From positions 3,472,001 to 3,536,000 of the forward strand of contig NZ_CP019966.1 of the NCBI RefSeq assembly GCF_003031265.1: a stretch of 64,000 bases of DNA, in the 5' to 3' direction. Numbering within the stretch: the first letter of the stretch is position 1; each line of letters opens with the position of its first letter. Position numbers and translations under genes: made by a program. Of this stretch, positions 1 to 8,691 are shown one piece after another. A model generated the notes under the pieces. It saw nothing but the letters and a program-made list of their open reading frames with translations. It searched no databases and was not told the DNA's origin. The DNA comes from Rhodopseudomonas palustris (GTDB lineage Bacteria; Pseudomonadota; Alphaproteobacteria; Rhizobiales; Xanthobacteraceae).

Positions 1-476
1 AGGATCCGGCCGAAACTTCCAACGCCGCGGTCGCCCGTGTCGAAGCCCGCCCCGAAGCGATCCAGCAGCCAGCCGGCCACGGCACCGGCCAGGGCATCCT
101 CGGCGTGCTGCCCGGCAACATGGCGCCGAAGCACTCGCAGGCGATGGCCTATGCCGACCCCACCCCGGCGGCTCCGACCCCAGCTGCTCCGGCGGTTCAG
201 CAGAACGGCGCGATCAAGACTGTCGCCCACAGCGGCTGGATCATCCAGGTCGGCGCGCTGGAAAGCGAGCCGGAAGCCCGCAAGCGCCTCGAGGCGGCCC
301 GCGAGCACGCCAGTGGCCTGCTCGGCAAGGCCGATCCGTTCACCGAGACCGTGACGACCCGAGGCGACCGCAAGCTGTATCGCGCCCGCTTCGCTGGCCT
401 GGAACGTGATGAAGCCGAAGCGGTGTGCCGCAAGCTGAAGCGCTCCGACATCTCCTGCTTCACCATCAAAAACTGA
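1..476 (+). CDS. D-alanyl-D-alanine carboxypeptidase, C-terminal part with SPOR domain (partial)
   Basis: The reading frame is open from base 3 of the window, so the N-terminal catalytic part lies upstream and only about 157 residues are visible. The last ~80 residues (from SGWIIQVGALESEPEA) form a SPOR domain, the fold that binds denuded septal peptidoglycan glycans. Before it comes a Pro/Ala-rich linker (PTPAAPTPAAPA) and a short QGILGVLP segment. In Bradyrhizobiaceae this tail is typical of penicillin-binding-protein-type D,D-carboxypeptidases (DacC-like) that trim stem peptides in the periplasm. The enzyme assignment is inferred from this architecture, because the SxxK, SxN and KTG motifs are outside the window. 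A strong terminator follows 28 bases after the stop. Confidence 0.75.
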   Translation, partial: DPAETSNAAVARVEARPEAIQQPAGHGTGQGILGVLPGNMAPKHSQAMAYADPTPAAPTPAAPAVQQNGAIKTVAHSGWIIQVGALESEPEARKRLEAAREHASGLLGKADPFTETVTTRGDRKLYRARFAGLERDEAEAVCRKLKRSDISCFTIKN

Positions 477-503
477 TCTTTCCGATATCTCGAAGAACAC
501 GAA

Positions 504-532
504 CGCGGCCGGGCCCTCCCGGCCGCGTTTTT
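504..532 (+). terminator. Rho-independent terminator of the carboxypeptidase gene
   Basis: A GC-rich inverted repeat (CGCGGCCGGG / CCCGGCCGCG around a short loop) is followed by a run of five T. It lies about 28 bases after the stop codon. The rest of the gap to 768 shows no gene. Confidence 0.85.
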
Positions 533-768
533 CGTTTGGCCTCACAGCGCCGCTGAAGACGTGGCGGAAGATGCGGAGCCCATGCTCTCCAACGCCGCGC
601 CGGCATCGAACCGAACGATCGCGCACGACGGGAACACGGCGAAACCACTCGTCAAGGATTGATCGATAAAAGTTGAATCAACAGCCACGCCGAAGCGGCG
701 GGCAACCCGAGGCGTCAATTCGGGATCAGGGCACTCGCAGTCTGTAGCGTAAAGTTGCGTTGCTGGAG

Positions 769-1497
769 TTAGCTGCGATGCGTTCGAAGCAAGGTATCCT
801 TGGCCGCGTTTACCCGGGCGGCAAGGTACGTCGACCCCCCTTGGTCGGGATGCAATTTCTTCATGAGGGTGCGGTGGGCGCGTCCGATCTCGTCCGGCCC
901 CGCTCCCGGCTGCAGGCCAAGGATCTCATAGGCTTCCTCGGTCGTCATTTTGCTGCCCGACGCCTGGCTACGCTGCCCCCCTGCCGCATCTCCATGCGCG
1001 TTCTGACGCCAAGCGGGAAACCGGCGGTCCAGATAGCTTTCAAGTAGCGCACAGCTCTCGGCATCGAAGCCGGCCAGCATCGCTGCCAGCTGGCCGAGGT
1101 CGAATTCGTCGAGCGAGCGGCCGGCATTGGGGCCGGCCAGGATCCGCCCGGTCATCGAACCGCTGTCGTGGTCCAGCACCATTTCCAGATACTGCGACCG
1201 CACCGTCGAGGCCTGTCCCCGCGAGCGCCCGCCGAGCCCTCCGAACAACCCGCCGAGATTGCCGAAGCCGGCATTCTGCAGCGGCGTCCAGCCAAGCAGC
1301 CCGGCGCCGAACAGGCCGAGCGGGATTGCGACCGCGAGCTCGCCTTTGACGCCGGTAAACAGGGCAGCCGCCAGGGTGACGATCCCGCCGGCGATTTTTA
1401 GCGCCCGCGCCAGCACCGCCGGATTGGCCGACCGGAACATCTGCAGCAGCGTGTAGAGCACGAAAACGGCGATAGCGCCGGCAATCAACGTAGGCAT
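769..1497 (-). CDS. Membrane-anchored J-domain protein
   Basis: 242 residues. The N-terminus (MPTLIAGAIAVFVLYTLLQ) is a membrane segment, and a second hydrophobic stretch (about residues 30-65) is rich in Gly and Ala. The last ~60 residues are a J domain (EEAYEILGL... with the LHPDQGG HPD tripeptide), which stimulates the ATPase of an Hsp70 (DnaK) partner. A C-terminal J domain after N-terminal membrane segments resembles the DjlA/Tim14-like layout, so the likely role is local recruitment of DnaK at the inner membrane. The ATG at 1497 was chosen because the frame upstream is only a shadow of the neighbouring gene. It lies 55 bases downstream of the VWA-like gene on the same strand, so the two may be co-transcribed. 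Confidence 0.85.
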   Translation of the reverse strand: MPTLIAGAIAVFVLYTLLQMFRSANPAVLARALKIAGGIVTLAAALFTGVKGELAVAIPLGLFGAGLLGWTPLQNAGFGNLGGLFGGLGGRSRGQASTVRSQYLEMVLDHDSGSMTGRILAGPNAGRSLDEFDLGQLAAMLAGFDAESCALLESYLDRRFPAWRQNAHGDAAGGQRSQASGSKMTTEEAYEILGLQPGAGPDEIGRAHRTLMKKLHPDQGGSTYLAARVNAAKDTLLRTHRS

Positions 1498-1552
1498 GGC
1501 CGGAATATAAGTTGGTCGTCGAGAAAAAGCACCGCCGCCGGATTGCGCGCGG

Positions 1553-2296
1553 CTATCGCATCTGCCCGAGCAGCAGCGCGGCGCCGCCGCCGCTCGCGGC
1601 CAGCCGCTGCAGCGCCTCCCGCCCGCCGGCCGCATACGCAGCAGCGGCGCGCAGCAGCTCGCGGAGCTGCGCCGCAGCGCCCGGGTCGAAGCGACACCAC
1701 GCCCCACCGCTCAGCCGCGCGATCTCGCGAAACGTCTGCTCGGCGACCGGGTCGACGCCTTCCTGGAACACGAACACCGGGACCTTGAGCATGCCGAGCT
1801 CGCCCGCCTTGGCGCAGAGATCGTCGGCCTGCTCTTCCATGGCGTCGCCGACGAACACGATGGCGCGGACTCCGGCGGCGATCGCCTCCTTGCGGGCGTC
1901 GGCTAGCACGCGGCCGATCTGGGTATGCCCGCCGCGGCAATCGATCTTGCCCATCAGCCGCGCCAGTTCGGCGCTCGACGAGATCCAGGTCGAGGCCCGG
2001 CATTCGTTGAAGCCGCGATAATACACCAGGCGAATATCGAGACTGCCGATCGCCTCTGCCTCACGGAACATGTCGGCCTGCAGCGCGCAGGCCATGTCCC
2101 AGGTCGGCTGCCGGCTCATCGTGGCATCGAGCGCGAACACCAGGCGACCGCGGGCTCCGGCGGCATTCGGCGCCATCTGGCGCGCCTTCGCGACGAAGGC
2201 GGCAATCTCCGCGGACGACGACGGCGCAGGCGTCGCCGTGCCGTTGTCGCGGACGGTCGTCTGGGATGGAGTTGAGGTCGGCTCGCGGGACATCAC
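1553..2296 (-). CDS. VWA-like (von Willebrand factor A type) domain protein
   Basis: 247 residues, no signal peptide, cytosolic. From about residue 50 a Rossmann-like VWA fold is visible: LVFALDATMSRQPTWD carries a D-x-T-x-S metal-ion-dependent adhesion-like motif, followed by QIGRVLADAR, AIVFVGDAMEE and VPVFVFQEG strands. VWA proteins in bacteria often act with an AAA+ ATPase or as scaffolds, but no such partner is next to this gene. Its neighbour downstream is the J-domain protein. The first residues are low complexity (Thr/Pro/Ser). The start could be the second Met (2293). Function is not known beyond the fold. Confidence 0.75.
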   Translation of the reverse strand: MMSREPTSTPSQTTVRDNGTATPAPSSSAEIAAFVAKARQMAPNAAGARGRLVFALDATMSRQPTWDMACALQADMFREAEAIGSLDIRLVYYRGFNECRASTWISSSAELARLMGKIDCRGGHTQIGRVLADARKEAIAAGVRAIVFVGDAMEEQADDLCAKAGELGMLKVPVFVFQEGVDPVAEQTFREIARLSGGAWCRFDPGAAAQLRELLRAAAAYAAGGREALQRLAASGGGAALLLGQMR

Positions 2297-2370
2297 GGCT
2301 CGCTCTGGAACAGCGAGACCTATGTGGAGACGGCGGGATCGAGCGTCAACGCCCGCCAGCGGTGGCTTCC

Positions 2371-3201
2371 CTATTTGGCCGAGGCCACCGCGCTCGGGCC
2401 GCGCGGCACCGGCTTCGGCTTAATCGATGCGGTGCCATCGTCGAGGAAGCGATCGAGCGACTCCGCGATCGCATTTTTGACGCTCGTCGGCCCGCGATCG
2501 CTCATCTCGGTGTGCTGAAACTGGGTGTTGACCACCGTGATGCCGGCCTTGTCGCAGACCTCCTGAGCCGGCACCACGCCGGGGTCGGTCTTGAACACCG
2601 GATCTTCGGACCGGAACGTCAGCGTCTTGAACTTGCCGTCGATCATGAACGGCACCCGCAGATTATCCAGCGTCACCACCCGCCGGATCAGCTCGGGATG
2701 CAGATGGGCGTAGTACATCGAAATGTCGCCGCCGTTGGAATGCCCGACCATGGTGAGGTGGTGATAGTCGGCGTTCGGCAGAATGGTCTTCAGCTGCGTA
2801 ACGGCGAAGTCGATATTGGCGACGCCCTTCTCATACACCGGCAGCCGGCCGACATAAGGCTCTCCGACCTTGGTTACCAGCGGACCGTCAGTCGGCAGAT
2901 CGTGCTGAATGCTGATCGCCAGATAGCCACGCGCGGCGAACAGATTGGCAAGGAACGAGTACTCGGTAAACTTGACGGTGTTGCCGTGATTGAGCACCGC
3001 AACCGGGAGCTCCGCGAGGCCGCCTTCGGCCTGCATCTCCTTGTCACGGCGAACTGCGATGTCGATCTCGACCGGCCGCTGACGCGAAGCATCGTATAAC
3101 GTCAGCGTCTGATGCCGGATCGCCCATTTCGAGGCGGTGAAGTAAGCGACGGCCGAGACGAGGCACAGCGCCAGCAGAACTGTTATTCCGCGGGTCATCA
3201 T
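2371..3201 (-). CDS. Alpha/beta hydrolase, membrane-anchored or secreted
   Basis: 276 residues from the ATG at 3201. The N-terminus (MMTRGITVLLALCLVSAVAYF) is a signal peptide or anchor. The nucleophile elbow GHSNGG (Ser about residue 155) and the oxyanion-side HGN motif (about residue 72) mark a serine hydrolase of the dienelactone hydrolase/platelet-activating-factor acetylhydrolase-like type. SEDPVF and QFQHTEMSD probably supply the acid and His of the triad. A start at 3228 is possible in frame but has no Shine-Dalgarno-like sequence, whereas an AGGA precedes the ATG pair at 3201/3198. The substrate cannot be told from sequence. The gene stands alone between the VWA gene and mipZ. Confidence 0.8.
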   Translation of the reverse strand: MMTRGITVLLALCLVSAVAYFTASKWAIRHQTLTLYDASRQRPVEIDIAVRRDKEMQAEGGLAELPVAVLNHGNTVKFTEYSFLANLFAARGYLAISIQHDLPTDGPLVTKVGEPYVGRLPVYEKGVANIDFAVTQLKTILPNADYHHLTMVGHSNGGDISMYYAHLHPELIRRVVTLDNLRVPFMIDGKFKTLTFRSEDPVFKTDPGVVPAQEVCDKAGITVVNTQFQHTEMSDRGPTSVKNAIAESLDRFLDDGTASIKPKPVPRGPSAVASAK

Positions 3202-3472
3202 CCATCCTGAGTCGATCAGTAGCCCCATGCCCAGGATGATCGACCATACGACTATAAATCACAGTCATATGACAGGAAGATCAAAGATTAGCGGATCTGC
3301 GCCCCCTCCTTGTGCAACTGCACAAAGCCGCGGCCGATCGGAATAGTTTTCGCCGTTCAATGGGTTGTACGAATTCGAAATTTCTCCGGAGGGTGCGGCA
3401 GCGACATCGGATCACTGCGCGTGCCGCTTTGATGTCCGACCAAAGAATGAAGAGGATTGGGTAAAATTTGAA

Positions 3473-4396
3473 CTACACGCCGACGATGTCATGCAGTTCG
3501 AGCGGCGTCCCCGCCTGAGCGAACCACTCGGCGCGGTTGGCGGCACGACGGCGGCCGCGCTCGTCGAGCGGCAGCTTCAGCCGGCGCAGCAGATCCGTCA
3601 CCTCCTCGCGCGCGGTGACGTGCCCCATGCTCGGACGCGTCCCGAGCGTCGCGGCATCGAGGTTGTCGAGCGCCGTCAGGCCGCGCGGAAAGAACTCGCG
3701 ATACACCACCCGTTCGGCAAATCCGTCGAGCGGCCGAAAGCCGATCCGCATCGCCAGCTCTTTCAGGCCGGCGGCGACCATCCGGTTATTTCGCGACCCG
3801 ATCGTCGACAGACGATTGCGCACCACGATCCAGTCGGTGTCCGAGCCGTCGAGCTGGCGACGCCGGCGCCGCGCATCGATCACCATCTCCGCGTAGTGAC
3901 TTGCGCCGGTGACTTCGAAGGTCGTGGGATCGACACCGCCGAGGACATCGAAATCGAGGAAGCTGTCGTTGATCGGCGTGACCAGCGTATCGGCCATCGA
4001 ATGCGCCAGCCGCATCAGATAACTATCCGAGCCCGGCGTATCGATCACGATGAAGTCGTGATCGTGTTCGACGGCTGCGACGGCGTCGGCGAATTGCTGA
4101 AACTCGTCGGCTTCATTGTCGGCGACCTGCATGGTCTCGCCGAGGGTCAGGCAGCAATGGTCCGGCAGTTCGAGATCGAGCCGCGCGTGCTGCGACCACG
4201 CCTGGCGATTGGCGATGTAGCGGGTGAAGCTGCGCTGCCGGCAATCGAGATCGATGGTTGCGACCCGCTGCCCCGCCTTCAGCAGCGCCACCGCGATGTG
4301 CAGCGCCAGCGTCGATTTTCCGGAGCCGCCCTTCTCGTTGCCGAGCACAATCACGCGCGCCGAGCCGGACTGACTTTCGGGGGCCTCAATCAGCAT
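3473..4396 (-). CDS. mipZ: Division-plane positioning ATPase MipZ
   Basis: 307 residues, ParA/MinD superfamily. The deviant Walker A KGGSGKST is at residues 22-29, with its first Lys as in dimer-forming ParA/MinD ATPases. Walker A' (TIDLDCRQRSF) and Walker B (FIVIDTPGSDS) follow. The RSFTRYIANR segment and the overall length are typical of alphaproteobacterial MipZ, which forms gradients from ParB at the origins and inhibits FtsZ polymerisation away from midcell. The gene is monocistronic, divergent from panC with about 250 bases between them. This is one of the clearer markers of the alphaproteobacterial origin of the window. Confidence 0.92.
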   Translation of the reverse strand: MLIEAPESQSGSARVIVLGNEKGGSGKSTLALHIAVALLKAGQRVATIDLDCRQRSFTRYIANRQAWSQHARLDLELPDHCCLTLGETMQVADNEADEFQQFADAVAAVEHDHDFIVIDTPGSDSYLMRLAHSMADTLVTPINDSFLDFDVLGGVDPTTFEVTGASHYAEMVIDARRRRRQLDGSDTDWIVVRNRLSTIGSRNNRMVAAGLKELAMRIGFRPLDGFAERVVYREFFPRGLTALDNLDAATLGTRPSMGHVTAREEVTDLLRRLKLPLDERGRRRAANRAEWFAQAGTPLELHDIVGV

Positions 4397-4652
4397 CGAT
4401 CTCCCTTTCGTCGCCGATCTTCAAATCGGCCATGTCGAGGGTCAAGCAAATTGCGTAAGATGGGCCGTGACGGAAGCGGCTTCGCGCTTCATCATGAATC
4501 CGCGGCGCGCCTGATGGTCGCGATCAAGCTTAACGTGCTGCCTCCGCAGCAGGCCGCCCCGGTGGCGGTCAGCGCCGGGGCTTGATAAGATCGGATTCCT
4601 TTCCGCCGCCGCCTGGAGCGGCTTGTCTCCGCTGACCGCGATCGAGCCTTCG

Positions 4653-5504
4653 ATGTCCCGTCCTCCCGTTGTCGCCCGCACTCTCCCCGCCCTTCGCCGC
4701 GCGCTTGCCGAGCTGCGCAAGCGCAACGCCAGCGTGGCATTGGTACCGACCATGGGCGCGCTGCACGACGGGCACCTGTCGCTGGTTCGCTTGGCAAAGC
4801 GGCGCGCCGACAAGGTGGTGGTCTCGGTGTTCGTGAACCCGACGCAGTTTGCCCCACACGAGGACTTCGGCTCGTATCCGCGGACCTTCAAGGCTGATGC
4901 CTCCAAGCTCGCGGGAGAGAACGTCGACCTCATCTGGAATCCCGACGTCAAGGTGATGTACCCGGACGGCTTCGCCTCCAAGATCTCGACCGAAGGCCCC
5001 GCCGTCGCCGGCCTCGAAGACCGCTTCCGCCCGCACTTCTTCGGCGGCGTCACCACCGTGGTCGGCAAGCTGTTCATCCAGTGCCGGCCGGACGTCGCGA
5101 TCTTCGGCTCGAAGGACTTCCAGCAGCTCCGCGTGGTGACGCGGATGGCCGCCGATCTCGACCTCGGCGTCAAGGTGATCGGCGCGCCGACGGTGCGCGA
5201 GCGCGACGGCCTCGCGATGTCGTCCCGTAACGTCTATCTGTCGGCCGAGGAGCGCGCGGTTGCGCCGACGCTGTACCGGGCGATGAAAGAGGTCGCGAAG
5301 CGGATCAAGGCGGGCAAGAGCATCGAGTCGTCGCTGACCGCGGGCGCCGAGTTGATCACCGAAGCAGGCTTCGTGCTCGACTACCTGGAAGCGCGCCACG
5401 CCGAGACGCTGGCGCCGATCAAATCGCCCAAGCAAGGTCCGATCCGGCTGCTGGTCGCCGCCAAGCTCGGCAAAACCCGGCTGATCGATAATATCGCGGT
5501 TTAA
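4653..5504 (+). CDS. panC: Pantothenate synthetase (pantoate-beta-alanine ligase)
   Basis: 283 residues. It condenses D-pantoate and beta-alanine with ATP to give pantothenate, the last step before coenzyme A assembly. It belongs to the cytidylyltransferase fold: [14 protein letters not shown] (residues 31-44) carries the HIGH-like ATP motif, with [10 protein letters not shown] for pantoate/ATP contacts and MSSRN as the KMSKS equivalent. Length is normal for the family. The ATG at 4653 was preferred to an in-frame TTG at 4623. panB and panD are not adjacent. It converges on the DUF1489 gene, with 15 bases between the two stop codons. Confidence 0.96.
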   Translation: MSRPPVVARTLPALRRALAELRKRNASVALVPTMGALHDGHLSLVRLAKRRADKVVVSVFVNPTQFAPHEDFGSYPRTFKADASKLAGENVDLIWNPDVKVMYPDGFASKISTEGPAVAGLEDRFRPHFFGGVTTVVGKLFIQCRPDVAIFGSKDFQQLRVVTRMAADLDLGVKVIGAPTVRERDGLAMSSRNVYLSAEERAVAPTLYRAMKEVAKRIKAGKSIESSLTAGAELITEAGFVLDYLEARHAETLAPIKSPKQGPIRLLVAAKLGKTRLIDNIAV

Positions 5505-5519
5505 AGCGGATAGCCGCGC

Positions 5520-5939
5520 CTACAGCAGCCCGAGTTCGCGCAGCTCGCGGCGCATCGTTTCCGGCATCGCCGCGATCCCCTCGGCGGCCTTGCCGAGGTC
5601 CTGCGGCGCATCGGATGCGGTGAGATAGCGCCAGCCCTGGAACGCCCGCATCGGCCGCGGGCTGACCGGGTGCACCTCCGGCTCCAGCACCAGGCGGCAA
5701 CGGCTGATGCCGTCGCCGTCGCGAAACGGCTCGATTGCAATCAGCCTTTCGCGCGCCGCGATTTCACCGCGGATCACCCAATACAGCGAGCCGCCGTCGA
5801 GCAACTCCGCATCGCGCTTCGGCACCATGCGGGTGATGTGGATATGCCGCCCACCCGATCTGGCGCGCTCCGCCACCCGCTCGGTCAGATCCTTCACCGA
5901 CTCGCAGCCCACCGCGAGCTTGATCAAATGCAGAGCCAT
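5520..5939 (-). CDS. DUF1489 family protein
   Basis: 139 residues starting MALHLIKLAVGCESVKDL, which is the conserved N-terminus of DUF1489, a family largely confined to Alphaproteobacteria. Other conserved parts visible are HIHITRMVPKRDAELLDGG and SLYWVIRGEI. There is no signal peptide or membrane segment. The function is unknown. Alternative starts upstream (to 6095) would read through the tail of the next gene and are not credible. The gene upstream on the same strand (5977-7044) ends 37 bases before it, so the two are probably one transcript. Confidence 0.85.
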   Translation of the reverse strand: MALHLIKLAVGCESVKDLTERVAERARSGGRHIHITRMVPKRDAELLDGGSLYWVIRGEIAARERLIAIEPFRDGDGISRCRLVLEPEVHPVSPRPMRAFQGWRYLTASDAPQDLGKAAEGIAAMPETMRRELRELGLL

Positions 5940-5976
5940 TGAGGTCGACTGTCTCGCTTCCTGAAGAATGCCGCCG

Positions 5977-7044
5977 TCAGTTTTCCGCGGGTGCCTCTTC
6001 CGGCGCAAGCTGGACCGGCGCGGGCTGCTTAGGTTTCGGTGGAGCGGGCGGCCTCTTGGCGGGCGGAGGATTGGCGGCAGCCGCACCGGCAGCATTGTGG
6101 GTGGCCGACGCCTGGGCCGCAGCCGGCGGCGCCGGGGGCTTCTTGGCCGCCGGGGCGCTCTTGGCGTTGGCGGCTGCGCCGTGGGCAGCGGCAGCGGCAG
6201 CCGCCGCCGGCTTTGCCGGCGCGGGCTCCGTCATGATGCTGACGGGCGGAATTGAGGCCGAGGTCGGAAAGTCGATGTCGGTCGGCTTGCCGCTCGGCGC
6301 TTCGGTAACGCCTGCAAGCGCCGGCGTGGCGCCCGGCACCGGGAGCGCAGCCCCAGCAGGAGCTGCCGGGATCGGCCCTGCGCCGGCCGCGGTCATCGGC
6401 AGTCCGCCCCAGCTCGGCGCGTAACGGGTTAGGGTGGTCTCGTAGAGATGGTCGCCGATATTCGCCGCGATCCGGCTGGAATCGGTGAGCGACCGGAATG
6501 CCGCGCAGTCGGTCGGCTGGCAGCGGTCCTGCGACGACAGCACATAGGCAATCAGCCCATAGCGGTCGCGCTCGATCGCGCGGCGCAGCCGGGCCAGCTC
6601 CGGCGTCATCTGCTTGTCGGCGGCGGCGACGTCACCGAGGGCGGTCAGCCGCGCCAGCCGGGCCGACGCATAGGACACCGCGGCCGCGACGGTCTCGGGC
6701 GAACTGAACAGCGCCTTCTCGCAGGCTGCCAGAACCATATCGCCGGCAAGGTCGTCGACGCAGGCCAGTGCCGGCATCGCCTTGGCGATCGGATCGCGTG
6801 CCTCTCCGGAGGCCTGCCCGTTCCCCGAGCTGCCAAAGCCGCGAAACGCCGAATAGCCGGCCAGACCGATCGCGCCGATGGTGATCGCCACCAGCGCGCC
6901 GTTAGCGACCGACTTGTCGGCCCGCAGCAACGTGATCAGCACCAGCAGCGCCACGAATGCCGCAACCGCGACGGTGGCCCACATCGGAAAATTTGGTGAA
7001 TGCAGAATCTGGTCGAGCCAAGTCGACCAAGCAGCCCAATCCAT
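5977..7044 (-). CDS. Membrane protein with Ala/Pro/Lys-rich low-complexity tail, unknown function
   Basis: 355 residues from the ATG at 7044 (MDWAAWSTWLDQ). There are two membrane segments (about 22-42 and 50-70), then a helical soluble region of ~140 residues with paired Cys (ALACVDDLAGDMVLAACEKA; DRCQPTDC). The last ~130 residues are low complexity, rich in Ala, Pro and Lys, like a periplasmic or wall-spanning linker. The helical region repeats the pattern of conserved hypothetical proteins in Bradyrhizobiaceae; I do not recognise a named domain. It probably lies in the inner membrane. Co-directional with the DUF1489 gene. Confidence 0.75.
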   Translation of the reverse strand: MDWAAWSTWLDQILHSPNFPMWATVAVAAFVALLVLITLLRADKSVANGALVAITIGAIGLAGYSAFRGFGSSGNGQASGEARDPIAKAMPALACVDDLAGDMVLAACEKALFSSPETVAAAVSYASARLARLTALGDVAAADKQMTPELARLRRAIERDRYGLIAYVLSSQDRCQPTDCAAFRSLTDSSRIAANIGDHLYETTLTRYAPSWGGLPMTAAGAGPIPAAPAGAALPVPGATPALAGVTEAPSGKPTDIDFPTSASIPPVSIMTEPAPAKPAAAAAAAAHGAAANAKSAPAAKKPPAPPAAAQASATHNAAGAAAANPPPAKRPPAPPKPKQPAPVQLAPEEAPAEN

Positions 7045-7133
7045 GCGCGTTGTCCCCTGAGCGCCGATCCGGCTACTCAACACCGGCTTTACGACCAAAA
7101 TGGGCGCAAGACTTGGCGAAACGCGGCCCCGAG

Positions 7134-7174
7134 ATCGCTGTCCCCTGCCCCCGAAGGGACGTCAGGACAGCGAT
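7134..7174. repeat. Intergenic inverted repeat, 10-bp arms
   Basis: ATCGCTGTCC at 7134-7143 is repeated in inverse as GGACAGCGAT at 7165-7174, with a 21-base loop that is itself C- then G-rich. It lies between the 7044 start and the 7223 stop. No T-run follows on either strand, so an ordinary terminator is not obvious; an mRNA 3'-end stabiliser or a protein site is possible. Confidence 0.5.
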
Positions 7175-7222
7175 GATGATCTCAGAGGCTGGTATGTCTT
7201 TGGAAGAAAGACGATGCGGGGC

Positions 7223-7414
7223 TCAGCAGATGCTGAGCTGGCTCTCCTTGGCGACTCGTTCGAACGCCTCGGAGATATTCTTGATACGATACTGGCAATC
7301 AGACCCATCGGTCGGGAGCAGCCGGACGATTTCGTACATACCGCTGGCTGCCGGACGGGCAACGTTGCTGGCGGTAAAATAGACGGATTCACCTACCACG
7401 AACTTGTGCTTCAA
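7223..7414 (-). CDS. Small conserved rhizobial protein, unknown function
   Basis: 63 residues (MKHKFVVGESVYFTA...). The pattern of a basic start, a KFxVGExVYF strand, then SGMYEIVRLLPTDG, QYRIKNISEAFERVAKESQL is a compact beta-rich protein that I recognise as widespread and short in Rhizobiales, where it is usually left as hypothetical. It looks like a KOW/SH3-like barrel. There is no Cys cluster until the last residue and no signal peptide. It is monocistronic. A role in nucleic-acid binding is a guess from the fold-like pattern only. Confidence 0.75.
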   Translation of the reverse strand: MKHKFVVGESVYFTASNVARPAASGMYEIVRLLPTDGSDCQYRIKNISEAFERVAKESQLSIC

Positions 7415-7627
7415 CGCTCAACTCCTGCGCCACTTGAATACCGATCCGATCCCTGTTGCCGGGTGTGATCGGCTCCCCCCAAACCCCGCGCGCTTATAGC
7501 ACGCGAGACGCTCTCCTGGCCAGTGAATCACGCATGGCTGGCGCCCCGATTTTGCTTGTTTTTCAGCGATCTAGGCGCCTGAAAGCGAGGAACCGGAGGG
7601 GCTTGGGAATGAATCCCCTTCCGCAGG

Positions 7628-8284
7628 TCAATCGGTCTCGAATTTGTCGATGATCCAGGTCTCGGCCAGGGCTGCCTGAGTCCATTCCTGGAATGCCGGC
7701 AGCGCCATCATCACTTCCATGTAGCCCTGCGCGATCGGGTCGACCTCGACCGCATAGGTGCGAAACCGGTGCACGACGGGCGCGAACATCGCATCGACGC
7801 CACTGAAGCGGCCGAACAGATACGGCCCGAAACGGCCGTAGCGGTGACGGCAGTCGGTCCAGATCTCCTGCACCCGCGCGATGTCCGCACGCGCCGCATC
7901 CGACAGCGGCTTGGCGCCGACCGGCCGATGGATGTTCATGCCGCACTCGGTGCGGAGCGCGACGAAGCCGGAGTGCATCTCAGCCGCAACCGACCGCGCG
8001 TGAGCCCGCGCGGCGACATCGTCGGGCCAGAGCTGGGCCTTGGGAAAGCGCTCGGCAGCGTATTCGATGATCGCCAGTGAATCCCAGATCGAGACGTCGC
8101 CGTCGACCAGCACCGGCACCTTGCCGGCCGGCGTGAAGGCGAGGATGCGGCGCTTGTCGGCATCGCCGGTGTAGAGCGGGATCACCACCTCATCGAATGT
8201 GACGCCGGTGGCCTTCAGCGCGATCCACGGCCGCATCGACCATGACGAGTAGTTCTTGTTGCCGATCACCAGCGTCCGCGCCAT
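7628..8284 (-). CDS. Glutathione S-transferase family protein
   Basis: 218 residues. The N-terminal thioredoxin-like domain (residues 1-80) has NKNYSSWSMRPW, where the Ser pair is the expected glutathione-activating position, the cis-Pro segment KVPVLVDGD, and the WDSLAIIEYAAERFP motif that contacts the gamma-glutamyl group. The C-terminal helical domain follows, with no sign of truncation. The family handles glutathione conjugation or isomerisation of electrophiles in the cytosol; the actual substrate is not predictable. It is divergent from the DUF3253 gene. Confidence 0.88.
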   Translation of the reverse strand: MARTLVIGNKNYSSWSMRPWIALKATGVTFDEVVIPLYTGDADKRRILAFTPAGKVPVLVDGDVSIWDSLAIIEYAAERFPKAQLWPDDVAARAHARSVAAEMHSGFVALRTECGMNIHRPVGAKPLSDAARADIARVQEIWTDCRHRYGRFGPYLFGRFSGVDAMFAPVVHRFRTYAVEVDPIAQGYMEVMMALPAFQEWTQAALAETWIIDKFETD

Positions 8285-8401
8285 GGCCGAAAACTCCCTT
8301 CATCCCCGCAGCGATGCGTCCCTCGGCAATCAATCCACGGCCGCTGCGACTGTCAATCGGTCGAGGTTGCGGCGCGCCGGCCATTGCGGCACTGCATTGC
8401 C

Positions 8402-8686
8402 ATGACCCCTCACGATTCGGCGCCTGCCCCCGCCTCGCCTGTCTCCGCCCTCGAAGACGACATCCTCGCCGTGCTGAATAAAGCCGGCCACGGCACGCTC
8501 AGCGCGCCGGAGATCGCTCACGCGCTTCGCCCCGAAGGTGACTGGCATGGCCTGCTGATGCCGATCCGGCGCGCGGCCGTGGCGCTGGCGCTGGACGGCC
8601 GACTGGTGATCTACCGCAAGGGCAAGCCGGCGGATCCGAACGACTTCCGCGGCGTGTACCGGCTCGGCCTGCCGCGCCACGACTGA
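8402..8686 (+). CDS. DUF3253 family protein (winged-helix-like)
   Basis: 94 residues. After a Ser/Ala/Pro-rich leader the core reads LEDDILAVLNKAG, SAPEIAHALRPEGDWHGLLMPIRRAAVALALDGRLVIYRKGKPADPNDFRGVYRLGL, matching DUF3253 proteins, in which a helix-turn-helix and a beta wing can be seen. A DNA-binding role is suggested by that shape but is not established for the family. The ATG at 8402 was preferred to an upstream TTG at 8384. It converges on the ydcF-like gene with 5 bases between stops. Confidence 0.8.
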   Translation: MTPHDSAPAPASPVSALEDDILAVLNKAGHGTLSAPEIAHALRPEGDWHGLLMPIRRAAVALALDGRLVIYRKGKPADPNDFRGVYRLGLPRHD

Positions 8687-8691
8687 GTGGC

